From positions 1 through 60,077 of the forward strand of contig CAUWGX010000011.1 in NCBI GenBank assembly GCA_963558565.1: 60,077 nucleotides of DNA. The letters run 5' to 3'. A model generated the notes under the pieces. The model did no database searches. It was not told the origin of the DNA and was given only the letters and a program-made list of their open reading frames with translations. This DNA comes from Atopostipes sp963558565 (GTDB lineage Bacteria; Bacillota; Bacilli; Lactobacillales; Carnobacteriaceae_A). Below are positions 31,768 through 39,167 of the stretch, piece by piece. The first letter of the stretch is position 1, and the number at the start of each line of letters is the position of its first letter. The position numbers and the translations under genes are program-made.

Positions 31768-32697
31768 CTAATCAATCAACTGAACTGGATTGATAAATCC
31801 ATCTAATGTTTTAAATTCTCTACAAAACTCACACTTACCACACATCGTCGGTGCTTCAATACCGTTTTTAACATCATCTACACGTTTGATATTCTGCTCC
31901 ACTAGCTGCAATTCGATGTTTTTGTCATAATCTTCGACCTCAATTGCTTCGATGTTCGGTGGATTCTCTTTTGATACTGCATAGATATAACCTTTAAATG
32001 GTTTGCCATATTTCTTCTCGAGTAACTTTTCATAAATTCCAATTTGAATGACATATCCAAAGGCCTCTACAAACGAAACATATCGGTTTCTATCTTTATT
32101 CCAGTAACGAACATCAAAGCCACGAGATGTCTTTAAATCGACAAAATATCCCTTCTCGACGTTTAATAAGTCAATCTTACCTTTCCATTCAACGCCATAT
32201 AATTCGCCTGTAATCGGCGCTTCTTTCTCTCCTTGCCATAAGAAGTTAAAGAAGGGTTCGTCTTTAATTTTATTGATCATTCGTTCGGCGACATCGAAAT
32301 CTTTATATCGTTTACCATGCACGAAAGGTTTGTCGCCCTTATAAGCGTCGTACAAGCCAATTAATTCATCTTTCTTAGCGCTTTTTTTGTATTCGACACC
32401 TAAACTATCGAGTGTGTCTTTGTACTGCGCTACAGTTGCATCAGCGTACAATGCATGCTTGTTCTCTTCCTTGAATCGTTCGTGAGCTTCCTTACTTTCG
32501 AAATAACTGTGTACATAGTTCCCGACTAATAATGCTTTAGGGTCTGAAGTCGGTTGCCAATCTTCTTTAAGTTCAGCTAGAGCGCGGGCTTCGCACTCTA
32601 GGAACTTTTTATACCAGCTAACACTCCAAAACTGCCAGTTAGCCTCGTTTCCGTAATAAACTCCATCATTTGTCAAGTCTAATTCTTTTGTTTCCAT
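31768..32697 (-). CDS. PD-(D/E)XK exonuclease with inserted HeH/SAP-like domain
   Basis: 309 residues. SVSWYKKFLECEARALAELK and NYVHSYFESKE open a Cas4/RecE-like PD-(D/E)XK nuclease; VEWKGKIDLL and GYFVDLKTSRGFD are motifs II and III; four late cysteines (CGKCEFC) may hold an Fe-S or zinc site. Residues about 88-117 (TVAQYKDTLDSLGVEYKKSA KKDEL) form a HeH/SAP-like helix pair not part of the usual core. A near copy ends the Bet protein. It would resect 5' ends to load Bet for annealing. Confidence 0.82.
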   Translation of the reverse strand: METKELDLTNDGVYYGNEANWQFWSVSWYKKFLECEARALAELKEDWQPTSDPKALLVGNYVHSYFESKEAHERFKEENKHALYADATVAQYKDTLDSLGVEYKKSAKKDELIGLYDAYKGDKPFVHGKRYKDFDVAERMINKIKDEPFFNFLWQGEKEAPITGELYGVEWKGKIDLLNVEKGYFVDLKTSRGFDVRYWNKDRNRYVSFVEAFGYVIQIGIYEKLLEKKYGKPFKGYIYAVSKENPPNIEAIEVEDYDKNIELQLVEQNIKRVDDVKNGIEAPTMCGKCEFCREFKTLDGFINPVQLID

Positions 32698-32907
32698 TTA
32701 ATCATCCTTTAATTCATTGCCTAGTAGCTCATCGATAGATACATTAAAATACTTAGACAATTTCAGTAAGTTAGATCCGTTGATACTATGCTGGTTCTGC
32801 TCCCATCGACTAATTGAAGCTTGAGTTATATTAATAGCGTCTGCCAAATCTCTTTGAGACAAATTCTGTTCTTTTCTTAAATCTATTATCTTTTTCATTT
32901 TCGACAC
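32698..32907 (-). CDS. Small XRE-family regulator
   Basis: 69 residues, almost wholly a helix-turn-helix: IIDLRKEQNLSQRDLADAIN then ITQASISRWEQNQHSINGSN LLKLSKYF-type third helix and the YFNVSIDELLG end. It lies between the Bet and exonuclease genes, abutting the exonuclease start. It could tune the recombination operon or be a second Cro. No operator was located. Confidence 0.8.
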   Translation of the reverse strand: MSKMKKIIDLRKEQNLSQRDLADAINITQASISRWEQNQHSINGSNLLKLSKYFNVSIDELLGNELKDD

Positions 32908-32924
32908 CTTTCTTGGTTATCTTT

Positions 32925-34034
32925 TTAGAAGAGTTCGTCTTGGATTCCGCCACCATTTAAAGTCATTTCAGCAACTGCGATCAGTTCATCTCTTCTGGCA
33001 TTCGATTTATATTTAACATCTTTGTTATCTAATGATTGTTTGATCTGATCGACTGTGTAATTTGACCAATCAATTTGTTTTGGTTCATCATCTTTTTCTG
33101 TCTCGCTAGTTTCTTCTTGTTGATTTACTTCGCTTTCTGTCGTCGGAACCTCTTTATCATCAGAGATCACTTCTTCAAATTCAGCTTCAACTGGTTTTGG
33201 ATCTCCGAAAGGTTGTTCTTCATCTTGTTCTTGCTTTTCTTTTTGCGCTTTTCTGAAAGCTGCTAATTCATCCCGTACTGAATCAGTTAGTTCTACTTCG
33301 ATATTAGTATCTGCGCCTTTTGGTGGAACCTCTTCAATTTCAGGTTCTTTTTTCTGTGTTTTCTCTTTAAACTCGCTGAGTAAATCTTGTGTCTTTTTAT
33401 CCTCTTCTACATTAGTTGCTGCTTTCGGAGCATTTTCGCCCACATCAGGCTCATCCTCTGTGTACATTGCACCTAATTGGTCTGGGTAAGCTTCTCTAAG
33501 TGCGTTGACTAACGCTGATTTTCGGATCATATTCGCCGGCATTTGATTCCATGTGGCTTGTAATGAACCATCATATTTGTATTTCGCAAATTCCTCGAAG
33601 TTGATAGAAATATAGGTGGGTTCTTCTCTGTCTGAGCGGAAAACCCTTGCCCAACCGCCTAACAACTCTTCATTTTTTGTTTTAATTGTTCCTTCGCGTT
33701 CAACGATTTCGCCATTTTTATCTAAGACAATAATTCCTGCTTTGTTTCCTTTATAGGTTGGTTGTCTTTCTGCACGTTTCATAAATGCTTCTTTTGAGGT
33801 AATCATTTGTGCTGGTTTATTTCCGAATTTCACTAAATAAGCTTCGTTTAAATAAGGATTCAACTCTGCATATTTACACAGCATCATAAAATTAATTGCT
33901 TCTTGTTCTGTGATAGCTCCATCGCCTTTAGTAATAAACTGAGTAACGATTGATGGTGATAATTTAATTTCTTGTCCACTTGCTTCGTAAGTGATTGCTT
34001 GTGATTTATTTGCTGTTAATTCATTGTTTGTCAT
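32925..34034 (-). CDS. bet: ssDNA annealing recombinase, Bet/RecT-like
   Basis: 369 residues. Residues about 20-190 match phage recombination protein Bet: VTQFITKGDGAITEQEAINF, MLCKYAELNPYLNEAYLVKF, MITSKEAFMKRAERQPTYKG, GGWARVFRSDREEPTYISIN, NMIRKSALVNALREAYP. A long acidic, disordered linker (about 200-315) then leads to a C-terminal HeH/SAP-like domain (TVDQIKQSLDNKDVKYKSNA RRDEL). The exonuclease downstream carries the same domain. The pair likely performs lambda-Red-like annealing. The second-domain interpretation is an inference from pattern. Confidence 0.88.
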   Translation of the reverse strand: MTNNELTANKSQAITYEASGQEIKLSPSIVTQFITKGDGAITEQEAINFMMLCKYAELNPYLNEAYLVKFGNKPAQMITSKEAFMKRAERQPTYKGNKAGIIVLDKNGEIVEREGTIKTKNEELLGGWARVFRSDREEPTYISINFEEFAKYKYDGSLQATWNQMPANMIRKSALVNALREAYPDQLGAMYTEDEPDVGENAPKAATNVEEDKKTQDLLSEFKEKTQKKEPEIEEVPPKGADTNIEVELTDSVRDELAAFRKAQKEKQEQDEEQPFGDPKPVEAEFEEVISDDKEVPTTESEVNQQEETSETEKDDEPKQIDWSNYTVDQIKQSLDNKDVKYKSNARRDELIAVAEMTLNGGGIQDELF

Positions 34035-34084
34035 TTTGATTTATCTCCTTTTGTGTGTATAATAAAATTGAAATATATTTTCTA

Positions 34085-34110
34085 GCACCCTTTGCCGAGG
34101 GTGTTTTTTA
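34085..34110 (+). terminator. Plus-oriented terminator-like hairpin
   Basis: CACCCT-ttgccg-AGGGTG followed by TTTTTT on the plus strand just past the stop of a minus-strand gene. The T-run is on the plus side, so it would stop plus-strand transcripts or reverse reads, not the early operon. No plus-strand gene ends here. Confidence 0.45.
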
Positions 34111-34332
34111 TTTCTTTGAGCCAATCTGCCAATCATTAATATATTGCTCTTGTTCTTCTAGTTGCTGTCTTAATTGCTCGTTCTCGATATTCTTTTCTTC
34201 CAACCGATCATATATTTCGAGTGGCCAATCATAGTGTTTAACCAACTCTGGTTGATCGTGTTCTGTATAAAATTCAACTAACGCTTCGTGCAGTTCGATC
34301 ATTTTTACATCACGCTCTAACTCCTCGTTCAT
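34108..34332 (-). CDS. Small coiled-coil early protein
   Basis: 74 residues, acidic and helical: MIELHEALVEFYTEHDQPEL, then EKNIENEQLRQQLEEQEQYI makes a coiled coil. Its ATG overlaps the preceding DUF771 gene stop. No family recognised. It lies between the DUF771-like and Bet genes. Confidence 0.6.
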   Translation of the reverse strand: MNEELERDVKMIELHEALVEFYTEHDQPELVKHYDWPLEIYDRLEEKNIENEQLRQQLEEQEQYINDWQIGSKK

Positions 34333-34637
34333 TATTTATCCACCCTTGCGAAGTTTTTTCTCAGCCAGTGCTTCATATGGAAAGTATTAAAACGCCACTT
34401 TTCCCCTTGGCTTTTTGGATAATCTACAAAATCCATCAGCTCGTCCTTGTACGGATAAAGTAATTTTTCTTTTAGTTGCTGAGGAGATTTAATTCCAGTT
34501 TGTTCACTCAACCAACTCAATCCAGTTACCCATTCAGGTTCAATCCTTTGATACAATTCATCTAATTCAGCTTTTTCGATAATGACGTGCGATTCTGGCA
34601 CCTCAATTGTTATTTCTGTTTTTATCGTCTGTAACAT
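34332..34637 (-). CDS. DUF771-like DNA-binding/excisionase-type protein
   Basis: 101 residues. The pattern PESHVIIEKAELDELYQRIE, WVTGLSWLSEQTG, PQQLKEKLLYPYKDELM, then KWRFNTFHMKHWLRKNF resembles DUF771 phage proteins, which have an excisionase/MerR-like helix-turn-helix layout. It may act in excision or early regulation. Neighbours are a short membrane protein gene and a coiled-coil gene. The assignment is by pattern memory. Confidence 0.68.
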   Translation of the reverse strand: MLQTIKTEITIEVPESHVIIEKAELDELYQRIEPEWVTGLSWLSEQTGIKSPQQLKEKLLYPYKDELMDFVDYPKSQGEKWRFNTFHMKHWLRKNFARVDK

Positions 34638-34651
34638 GGTATTCCCTCCTT

Positions 34652-34771
34652 TTACTCAAAGAATATGTCAATCCAACTTTCGCGTGTATGTTTTTTCTCG
34701 GCCGCTAAATAGCCGATTCCAAAAACAATGAATAATGTCGTGAGTAACATCAATAATTCTCTAATTGTCAT
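34652..34771 (-). CDS. Small single-pass membrane protein
   Basis: 39 residues: TIRELLMLLTTLFIVFGIGY is one membrane helix, followed by a charged end (EKKHTRESWIDIFFE). GGAGAG lies before the ATG. It precedes the DUF771-like gene by 15 bases. Function unknown; phage early operons often carry such mini membrane proteins. Confidence 0.55.
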   Translation of the reverse strand: MTIRELLMLLTTLFIVFGIGYLAAEKKHTRESWIDIFFE

Positions 34772-34801
34772 TTCAATCTCTCCTTATAATTTTTAGTATG
34801 A

Positions 34802-34830
34802 TACAATAATGTTGTAACGCTATGTTACAA
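34802..34830 (+). promoter_or_regulatory. -10 box and perfect palindrome before the plus-strand gene
   Basis: TACAAT (34802-34807) could be the -10 element; no good -35 lies 17 bases upstream. TTGTAAC-gctat-GTTACAA (34812-34818 and 34824-34830) is a perfect 7-bp inverted repeat over the expected transcript start, placed like a repressor operator. Confidence 0.45.
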
Positions 34831-34855
34831 ATACTCCACAAGGGAGGTGTGATAT

Positions 34856-35044
34856 ATGAATAAATGTCCACACTGTGATAGCAGTTCGTTTTCTGAAATT
34901 GAACAACCTGCCGGATATAACAGGTCTTTATTGGTTGCATACAATTCAAACACCAATGAAGTCAATCCTACTTCGGGAATACCGGTTAAAGCTTACGGCT
35001 GTCGAAGTTGCAAAAGTGTTGTTTTGAAAAGCGATAAGTTTTAG
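34856..35044 (+). CDS. Zinc-ribbon protein on the opposite strand
   Basis: 62 residues with NKCPHCDSSSFSEIE at the start and YGCRSCKSVVLKSD at the end: two CxxC knuckles of one zinc ribbon. AGGGAGGTG precedes the ATG. It is the only plus-strand gene inside the minus-strand early region, with its own palindrome-marked start, and its stop interlocks with the stop of the convergent gene at 35041. This looks like an independently controlled (moron-like) gene active in the lysogen. Similar small ribbon proteins are common, without a fixed role. Confidence 0.75.
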   Translation: MNKCPHCDSSSFSEIEQPAGYNRSLLVAYNSNTNEVNPTSGIPVKAYGCRSCKSVVLKSDKF

Positions 35045-35256
35045 TCTTTGATAGTCGCATTGATTATTGATGCGTCTTTAATCAAATGTTTATTATTAGA
35101 GGTTCTAATTCCATTTGATCCACTCTCTACATTAGCACCAGATATTTTATTCTTTTTAGATGGAATAAAATTATCGTCTTTTATATTCGCTCTCATGGCT
35201 ACCCCAATAGCTGTGAGGGCGATTGTTATTCCTGCTACCCTTAATAGGTTCTTCAT
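35041..35256 (-). CDS. Small protein with N-terminal membrane/signal helix
   Basis: 71 residues from ATG 35256 (AAAGGAG nine bases upstream). KNLLRVAGITIALTAIGVAM is a signal-anchor-like helix; the remainder (NKISGANVESGSNGIRTSNN) is polar with repeat-like N and S. It may be a bitopic membrane protein. It overlaps the antirepressor stop and ends convergent with the plus-strand zinc-ribbon gene. Family not recognised. Confidence 0.58.
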   Translation of the reverse strand: MKNLLRVAGITIALTAIGVAMRANIKDDNFIPSKKNKISGANVESGSNGIRTSNNKHLIKDASIINATIKD

Positions 35257-35257
35257 G

Positions 35258-35998
35258 TTAATCATCTCCTTTCAGAAATTTATTAATAAAGTATTGTTGC
35301 CCCTTGCCAGTTACTTTGGTTGTCTTACTAACTCGGATACTGCCATCTGGATTTTGGTGCGTCCTTTCTTTAATTTCGAACAGACCCATATCCATTGATC
35401 GTTGTGTCGGCATGTTCCAATCGGTGCCTTTTCGATTTATTAAAAAGCCTTCTTCTCGTAACCATCCAAATAACCTGTTCTGTCCTATGTCTACACCATT
35501 TTGTTTAATCAATTTCGCTAGTTCGCCAACTAGAATAGTTGTGTGACTTGCGTCGACTGCATCTGCAAATAATACTTTTGGTTTATTTGCATCAACTTGA
35601 TTCTGCAAATCGTCAATTTTTCTATCAGCAATCTGTAAAGCTCGCTTCATAATCATTTCTGGACTATTCCAAGCTTTTTCAACTTCGATGAAATATCGTC
35701 TTGCAAGTTTTCCTTTTTCGTTACGTTGAATCATTGAAATTTCTTTGGCCATGTCGATTGTCAAAACGTGATCAATGTAAGTTGTGGTATTGCCTTGAGC
35801 TGTTAGTCTTTTTTGACTAAGAGCCCCGTAATCATTATTTTCTTCAAAGCCGTACTCTGTCATTCGGTCAAACCATTTTGTGTATTGAGTTCCAATCTCT
35901 AGAAATTCATGTAATTCCCTTCCGCCGACCGCAATTGAACCATCATCTTGTTCTTGTAAATTTATTAGTGCGTTTTCTTTTTCTACCAAATCATTCAT
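35258..35998 (-). CDS. Phage antirepressor (AntA plus KilAC-type)
   Basis: 246 residues. N-terminal AntA/AntB domain: VGGRELHEFLEIGTQYTKWF, then NDYGALSQKRLTAQGNTTTY. The C-terminal half is the ANT/KilAC domain: ALQIADRKIDDLQ, VDASHTTILVGELAKLIKQN, GQNRLFGWLREEGFLI, GQQYFINKFL. Antirepressors inactivate or bypass CI-like repressors and help induction. It is the second gene of the lytic transcript, after the Cro-like gene. Confidence 0.9.
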   Translation of the reverse strand: MNDLVEKENALINLQEQDDGSIAVGGRELHEFLEIGTQYTKWFDRMTEYGFEENNDYGALSQKRLTAQGNTTTYIDHVLTIDMAKEISMIQRNEKGKLARRYFIEVEKAWNSPEMIMKRALQIADRKIDDLQNQVDANKPKVLFADAVDASHTTILVGELAKLIKQNGVDIGQNRLFGWLREEGFLINRKGTDWNMPTQRSMDMGLFEIKERTHQNPDGSIRVSKTTKVTGKGQQYFINKFLKGDD

Positions 35999-36012
35999 TT
36001 GATTTCTCCTTT

Positions 36013-36252
36013 CTACGCCTCTTGTTTTTGTCGCGTTTTTGCGACTTTTCCATTAAAAAAAATAGCGATAGCCTCTGCATCAGTCAAAGGGATTAATTCG
36101 GCCATTTTTGCAGCTTCTCCAACGGAAAAACTTCCGCCTTCTTTCATTTTTCTATAAAAAGTACTTTTGTCTATTCCAATTTCTTTAGCAACTTGCTTTT
36201 GGTCTTTACCATTTGCAACAATTGCACCCTTTAGTTTATTTGTATCAACCAC
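36013..36252 (-). CDS. Cro-like XRE regulator
   Basis: 79 residues. LKGAIVANGKDQKQVAKEIG IDKSTFYRKM forms the helix-turn-helix; a short tail LTDAEAIAIFFNGKVAKTRQ follows. It starts at GTG with AAAGGAG upstream, divergent from the CI-like gene, with shared operators between. It is the first gene of the lytic transcript from the TTGACT/TTTAAT promoter. An operator-like palindrome also lies in its 3' coding end (36030-36045). Confidence 0.82.
   Translation of the reverse strand: MVDTNKLKGAIVANGKDQKQVAKEIGIDKSTFYRKMKEGGSFSVGEAAKMAELIPLTDAEAIAIFFNGKVAKTRQKQEA
36030..36045. promoter_or_regulatory. Operator-like palindrome inside cro-like gene
   Basis: GTCGC-gttttt-GCGAC, the same half-sites as the operators between the two regulator genes, but located in the end of the Cro-like coding sequence about 230 bp downstream. 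It may support repressor looping. Confidence 0.5.
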
Positions 36253-36274
36253 ATCATCACTCCTTTCTTTTTTT

Positions 36275-36290
36275 GTCGCATTTGTGCGAC
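36275..36290. promoter_or_regulatory. Operator O1
   Basis: Perfect palindrome GTCGCA-tttg-TGCGAC between the lytic promoter -10 and the Cro-like start. It is the best match among the sites in the switch. Confidence 0.7.
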
Positions 36291-36301
36291 TTGCTAATTA
36301 T

Positions 36302-36330
36302 ATTAAACCACACTGGCGTTCATTAGTCAA
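36302..36330 (-). promoter_or_regulatory. Lytic promoter (PR-like)
   Basis: TTGACT (36325-36330) and TTTAAT (36302-36307) are 17 bp apart on the minus strand and point into the Cro-like gene. It is flanked by operators O1 and O2. Confidence 0.75.
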
Positions 36331-36337
36331 GGATAAA

Positions 36338-36353
36338 ATCGCATTAACGCAAC
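36338..36353. promoter_or_regulatory. Operator O2
   Basis: TCGCATTAACGCAAC, an imperfect copy of the GTCGCA/TGCGAC operator, lies just upstream of the lytic -35. Confidence 0.6.
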
Positions 36354-36436
36354 TTTTATAACGGAAAAATTTTCTCTTCCTTATATATAACTTACGACAA
36401 AAATAAATTCCCATCTTTTATTATTAGGGTTTTATA

Positions 36437-36465
36437 TTGCATTAATGCGACTTTTGTTTTATAAT
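36437..36465 (+). promoter_or_regulatory. Repressor promoter with operator O3
   Basis: TTGCAT (36437-36442) and TATAAT (36460-36465) are 17 bp apart, directed at the repressor gene. The operator TTGCATTAATGCGAC (36437-36451) covers the -35, so the repressor or Cro-like protein could control this promoter. Confidence 0.75.
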
Positions 36466-36494
36466 CGAATTACCAAGTTGAAGGAGGAGCGAAA

Positions 36495-37130
36495 ATGAAC
36501 GTTGGAGATAGAATGAAGCAACGAAGAAAAGAGCTTAAATTATCTGCCGAAGATGTAGCCGAAAGAATCGGCGTAAACAGATCTACAGTTTTTAGATATG
36601 AAAAAGGCGAAATTGAAAAATTACCAATTGAAATATTAGTGCCTTTAAGTGAGGTATTAAAAACTACACCGCAATCTTTGATGGGTTGGGAAGAACAACC
36701 GGATATTATGCCTATTTATAGTCAATTGGAATCAACTAGACAAGAAAAGGTCTATAACTATGCCGAAGATCAATTAGAAGAACAAAACCATGTAGAGGAA
36801 TCTAACGAAGAATATTTAGGTTTAACAGCGGCAGGAGAACCAATTGATGGACAGCAGCCTGTTCCGTTTGTCGGTGCTGAAACAGTTAATCTGCTTGTAA
36901 ATGGCGATAGTATGGAGCCAAAGTTCTTTGATGGAGATATTGTTGAGTATCACCCGCAACCTGAACTAGAAAACGGTGAAATTGGTGTATTTGCTGTAAA
37001 TGGTGGGGTAACGATGAAGAGAATTAGAAAAAATAGTGATATACGATTAGAATCGCTAAATAAAAAATATGAAGATATTGTTATACAAGAAACAGATGAT
37101 TTTAATATATTAGGAAAAGTTATTATATAA
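36495..37130 (+). CDS. CI/LexA-like repressor (HTH plus S24)
   Basis: 211 residues. N-terminal XRE helix-turn-helix (KQRRKELKLSAEDVAERIGV NRSTVFRYEKG). C-terminal S24 domain: LTAAGEPIDGQQPVPF, VNGDSMEPKFFDGDIVEY with the serine nucleophile, and GGVTMKRI with the lysine. The presumed cleavage loop is AAGEP, a variant of the Ala-Gly site. It keeps lysogeny and is expected to self-cleave on RecA activation. GGAGGAGCG precedes the ATG. Transcribed from the O3-overlapped promoter; the plus-strand genes behind it are the membrane protein and the integrase. Confidence 0.92.
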   Translation: MNVGDRMKQRRKELKLSAEDVAERIGVNRSTVFRYEKGEIEKLPIEILVPLSEVLKTTPQSLMGWEEQPDIMPIYSQLESTRQEKVYNYAEDQLEEQNHVEESNEEYLGLTAAGEPIDGQQPVPFVGAETVNLLVNGDSMEPKFFDGDIVEYHPQPELENGEIGVFAVNGGVTMKRIRKNSDIRLESLNKKYEDIVIQETDDFNILGKVII

Positions 37131-37132
37131 TC

Positions 37133-37162
37133 AAACCAGCCATGGTAAACGCTGTGGCTGGA
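37133..37162 (+). other. Hairpin after the repressor gene
   Basis: CCAGCCA pairs with TGGCTGG around an 11-12-base loop, 3 bases or so after the repressor stop. No T-run follows, so it may be a processing or stability stem, not a terminator. Confidence 0.4.
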
Positions 37163-37190
37163 AAATTAAAAATAGAAAGAGGAATACATA

Positions 37191-37805
37191 ATGGAAAACT
37201 TATTTATGATTTTGATTTTAGCGGGAATCGTTGGAATATTTTACTTTTGGAAGAAAGATAAAAAGAAGCGGAATATATCGGTTTTAGTCACAATAGTATC
37301 TTTTGTCTTATTTGGAATAACCTCACCCGATGTTGAAGAGGGTTATGAAAAAGGTGTGGAATCCGCAACAGAAGAAGCCGAGAAAGAGGAACTTTCGGAA
37401 GAAGTCGAAGAAGAGCCGGAACAGGTTGAAGAAGAAACAGAAAAAAATTCTAGGGAAGATGAAATTAAAGAAGTTATCACAAAGCGCGCTAATGAACATA
37501 GTCTTTATAAAAACTTTGATATAGAAAATATACGAGTTAATGAGGATTTAGGCAATGAAGATTCCGACAAATTTATCGTATTAGTAGATTTAATCTGGAC
37601 AGTTAAGAATAAAGAAGAAACAGCCGATGATTTTATTGAAAATATCTCTAATGATATTGCAGCAAACCTACATAATGAAGGTGCGGACGACGTCAGTGAA
37701 ATAGCTATTTTTACAACAGATGAATACAATTCGAAACAAACAAAATACTCGTTTGAAAATGTCGGTAATGGATTTAAGCTAATGGACCATAGTACAAGTA
37801 TATAA
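37191..37805 (+). CDS. Membrane protein with acidic linker, lysogeny module
   Basis: 204 residues. Two N-terminal membrane helices (about 3-20 FMILILAGIVGIFYFW and 29-45 NISVLVTIVSFVLFGI), a very acidic linker (EEAEKEELSEEVEEEPEQVE), then an alpha/beta domain (residues about 90-204, IKEVITKRANEHSLYKNFDI to FENVGNGFKLMDH). It lies between repressor and integrase, the usual spot for lysogeny-expressed genes such as superinfection exclusion. No named family is recognised; exclusion or host-fitness function is inferred from place and topology. Confidence 0.65.
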   Translation: MENLFMILILAGIVGIFYFWKKDKKKRNISVLVTIVSFVLFGITSPDVEEGYEKGVESATEEAEKEELSEEVEEEPEQVEEETEKNSREDEIKEVITKRANEHSLYKNFDIENIRVNEDLGNEDSDKFIVLVDLIWTVKNKEETADDFIENISNDIAANLHNEGADDVSEIAIFTTDEYNSKQTKYSFENVGNGFKLMDHSTSI

Positions 37806-37914
37806 ACAAAAAGCCCCACACCGTCCGCCAAGACACAAGTGTGGAGCAATCATTCAACAACCCTTTTAAGGGGGCTATTTGTGTATATTTTACCACATTT
37901 AAGGAGGAAAGGAA

Positions 37915-39021
37915 ATGGCGAGTTTTAGAAAACGCGGGAAAACATGGCAATATCGAATCAAACATAATGGAGATGAAATTTCTAAAGGTGGTTTTAGAAC
38001 CAAAGGCGAAGCACAATCAGCAGCAACCACAGTAGAGTATGAACTGGGCATCGGAATTGATGTGAACAAAGGCGAACAACTTTTTATAGATTACTATAAA
38101 AAGTGGATTAAAACATATAAATTAGGTGTATATAGTAAAGAGACAGATCGTTTTTATTTAAATGCTGTTAAACTTATTGAAAAGTACTTCCCAAATAAAA
38201 AATTAAAAGAAATCACTAGAGATGATTACCAGTTATTTTTAAATGATTACGCGGAAAACAATGGCCACCAACGTTCAAAAGAAACTGTACGAAAAACACA
38301 CACTAAAATTGGTGCAGCGCTTAGAGAAGCCATTGCTAATGGATATATTGTGCATGATCCAACGTACAAAATAACTATAAGAGGTGCTGAAGGAACTAAA
38401 GATTCCGAGAAGTATCTTGATGAAGAAGAGTCAAAGTTATTGCTTGACGAATTAATGGATAGAATTGTATTGAACTACACCACACGATACATGTTAATTC
38501 TACAGTTAGCTACAGGCATGCGAATTTCAGAAGTAATGGCGTTGCAGTTTAAAGATTTTAATTTTTTAAATAACTATATTGATATCAATAAGTCATGGGA
38601 CTATAAGGAAACACTTGATTTTAAACCGACAAAAAATAGAGAAACTAGAATTATATCAGTTGATAAAAAAACAATGAAATTAATGAAAGACTTTTACGAT
38701 TATCAACTATCACAAAAAGTAGTGGATAATAAGCAGAGAATTTTTGCAGTAAACGGTAAAGTGCCAGATGTAAATTCGATAAACAGAGCCTTGAAGCGAG
38801 CATGTAAGCGCGCAGGAATAATGGAAGTAACTTCTCATGCGCTTAGGCATACACACGCTAGTCTATTACTTTTAAATGGAGTTAGCCTTGCCTATATTTC
38901 AAGACGTCTTGGTCATAAGGATATTACAATGACCGCTAATACTTATTCCCATGTATTAAAAGAACTAGAGGCAAAAAGCGAAAAAGAGTCAGCTGATATA
39001 TTTTACAATATATACAACTAA
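37915..39021 (+). CDS. int: Tyrosine integrase
   Basis: 368 residues. N-terminal AP2-like arm-binding domain (SFRKRGKTWQYRIKHNGDEI), SAM-like core-binding domain (about 65-165), and catalytic domain with R in ATGMRISEVMALQ, HALRHTHAS, GHKDITMTANTYSHV bearing the nucleophile Y. It catalyses integration at ssrA. GGAGG lies before the ATG. The gene is beside the right att site with arm-type repeats between. It is transcribed away from the repressor. Confidence 0.95.
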   Translation: MASFRKRGKTWQYRIKHNGDEISKGGFRTKGEAQSAATTVEYELGIGIDVNKGEQLFIDYYKKWIKTYKLGVYSKETDRFYLNAVKLIEKYFPNKKLKEITRDDYQLFLNDYAENNGHQRSKETVRKTHTKIGAALREAIANGYIVHDPTYKITIRGAEGTKDSEKYLDEEESKLLLDELMDRIVLNYTTRYMLILQLATGMRISEVMALQFKDFNFLNNYIDINKSWDYKETLDFKPTKNRETRIISVDKKTMKLMKDFYDYQLSQKVVDNKQRIFAVNGKVPDVNSINRALKRACKRAGIMEVTSHALRHTHASLLLLNGVSLAYISRRLGHKDITMTANTYSHVLKELEAKSEKESADIFYNIYN

Positions 39022-39026
39022 CTCTT

Positions 39027-39084
39027 TGACCATCAAATTATTATTTGACCACCGCCTTATTCTTAATGACCACTCATTGACCAT
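39027..39084 (+). promoter_or_regulatory. Integrase arm-type repeats, right
   Basis: TGACCA occurs at 39027, 39046, 39067 and 39078. The last pair has the same 11-bp spacing as the left-end pair at 60 and 71. They lie between the int stop and the att core. Confidence 0.6.
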
Positions 39085-39167
39085 TGGAAAAATATGACGG
39101 AGGTTAACCGATTATTGTAAAAGCGATAAAACTAAGGTTTACCTGACTAGTTACAACCCGTTTTATC

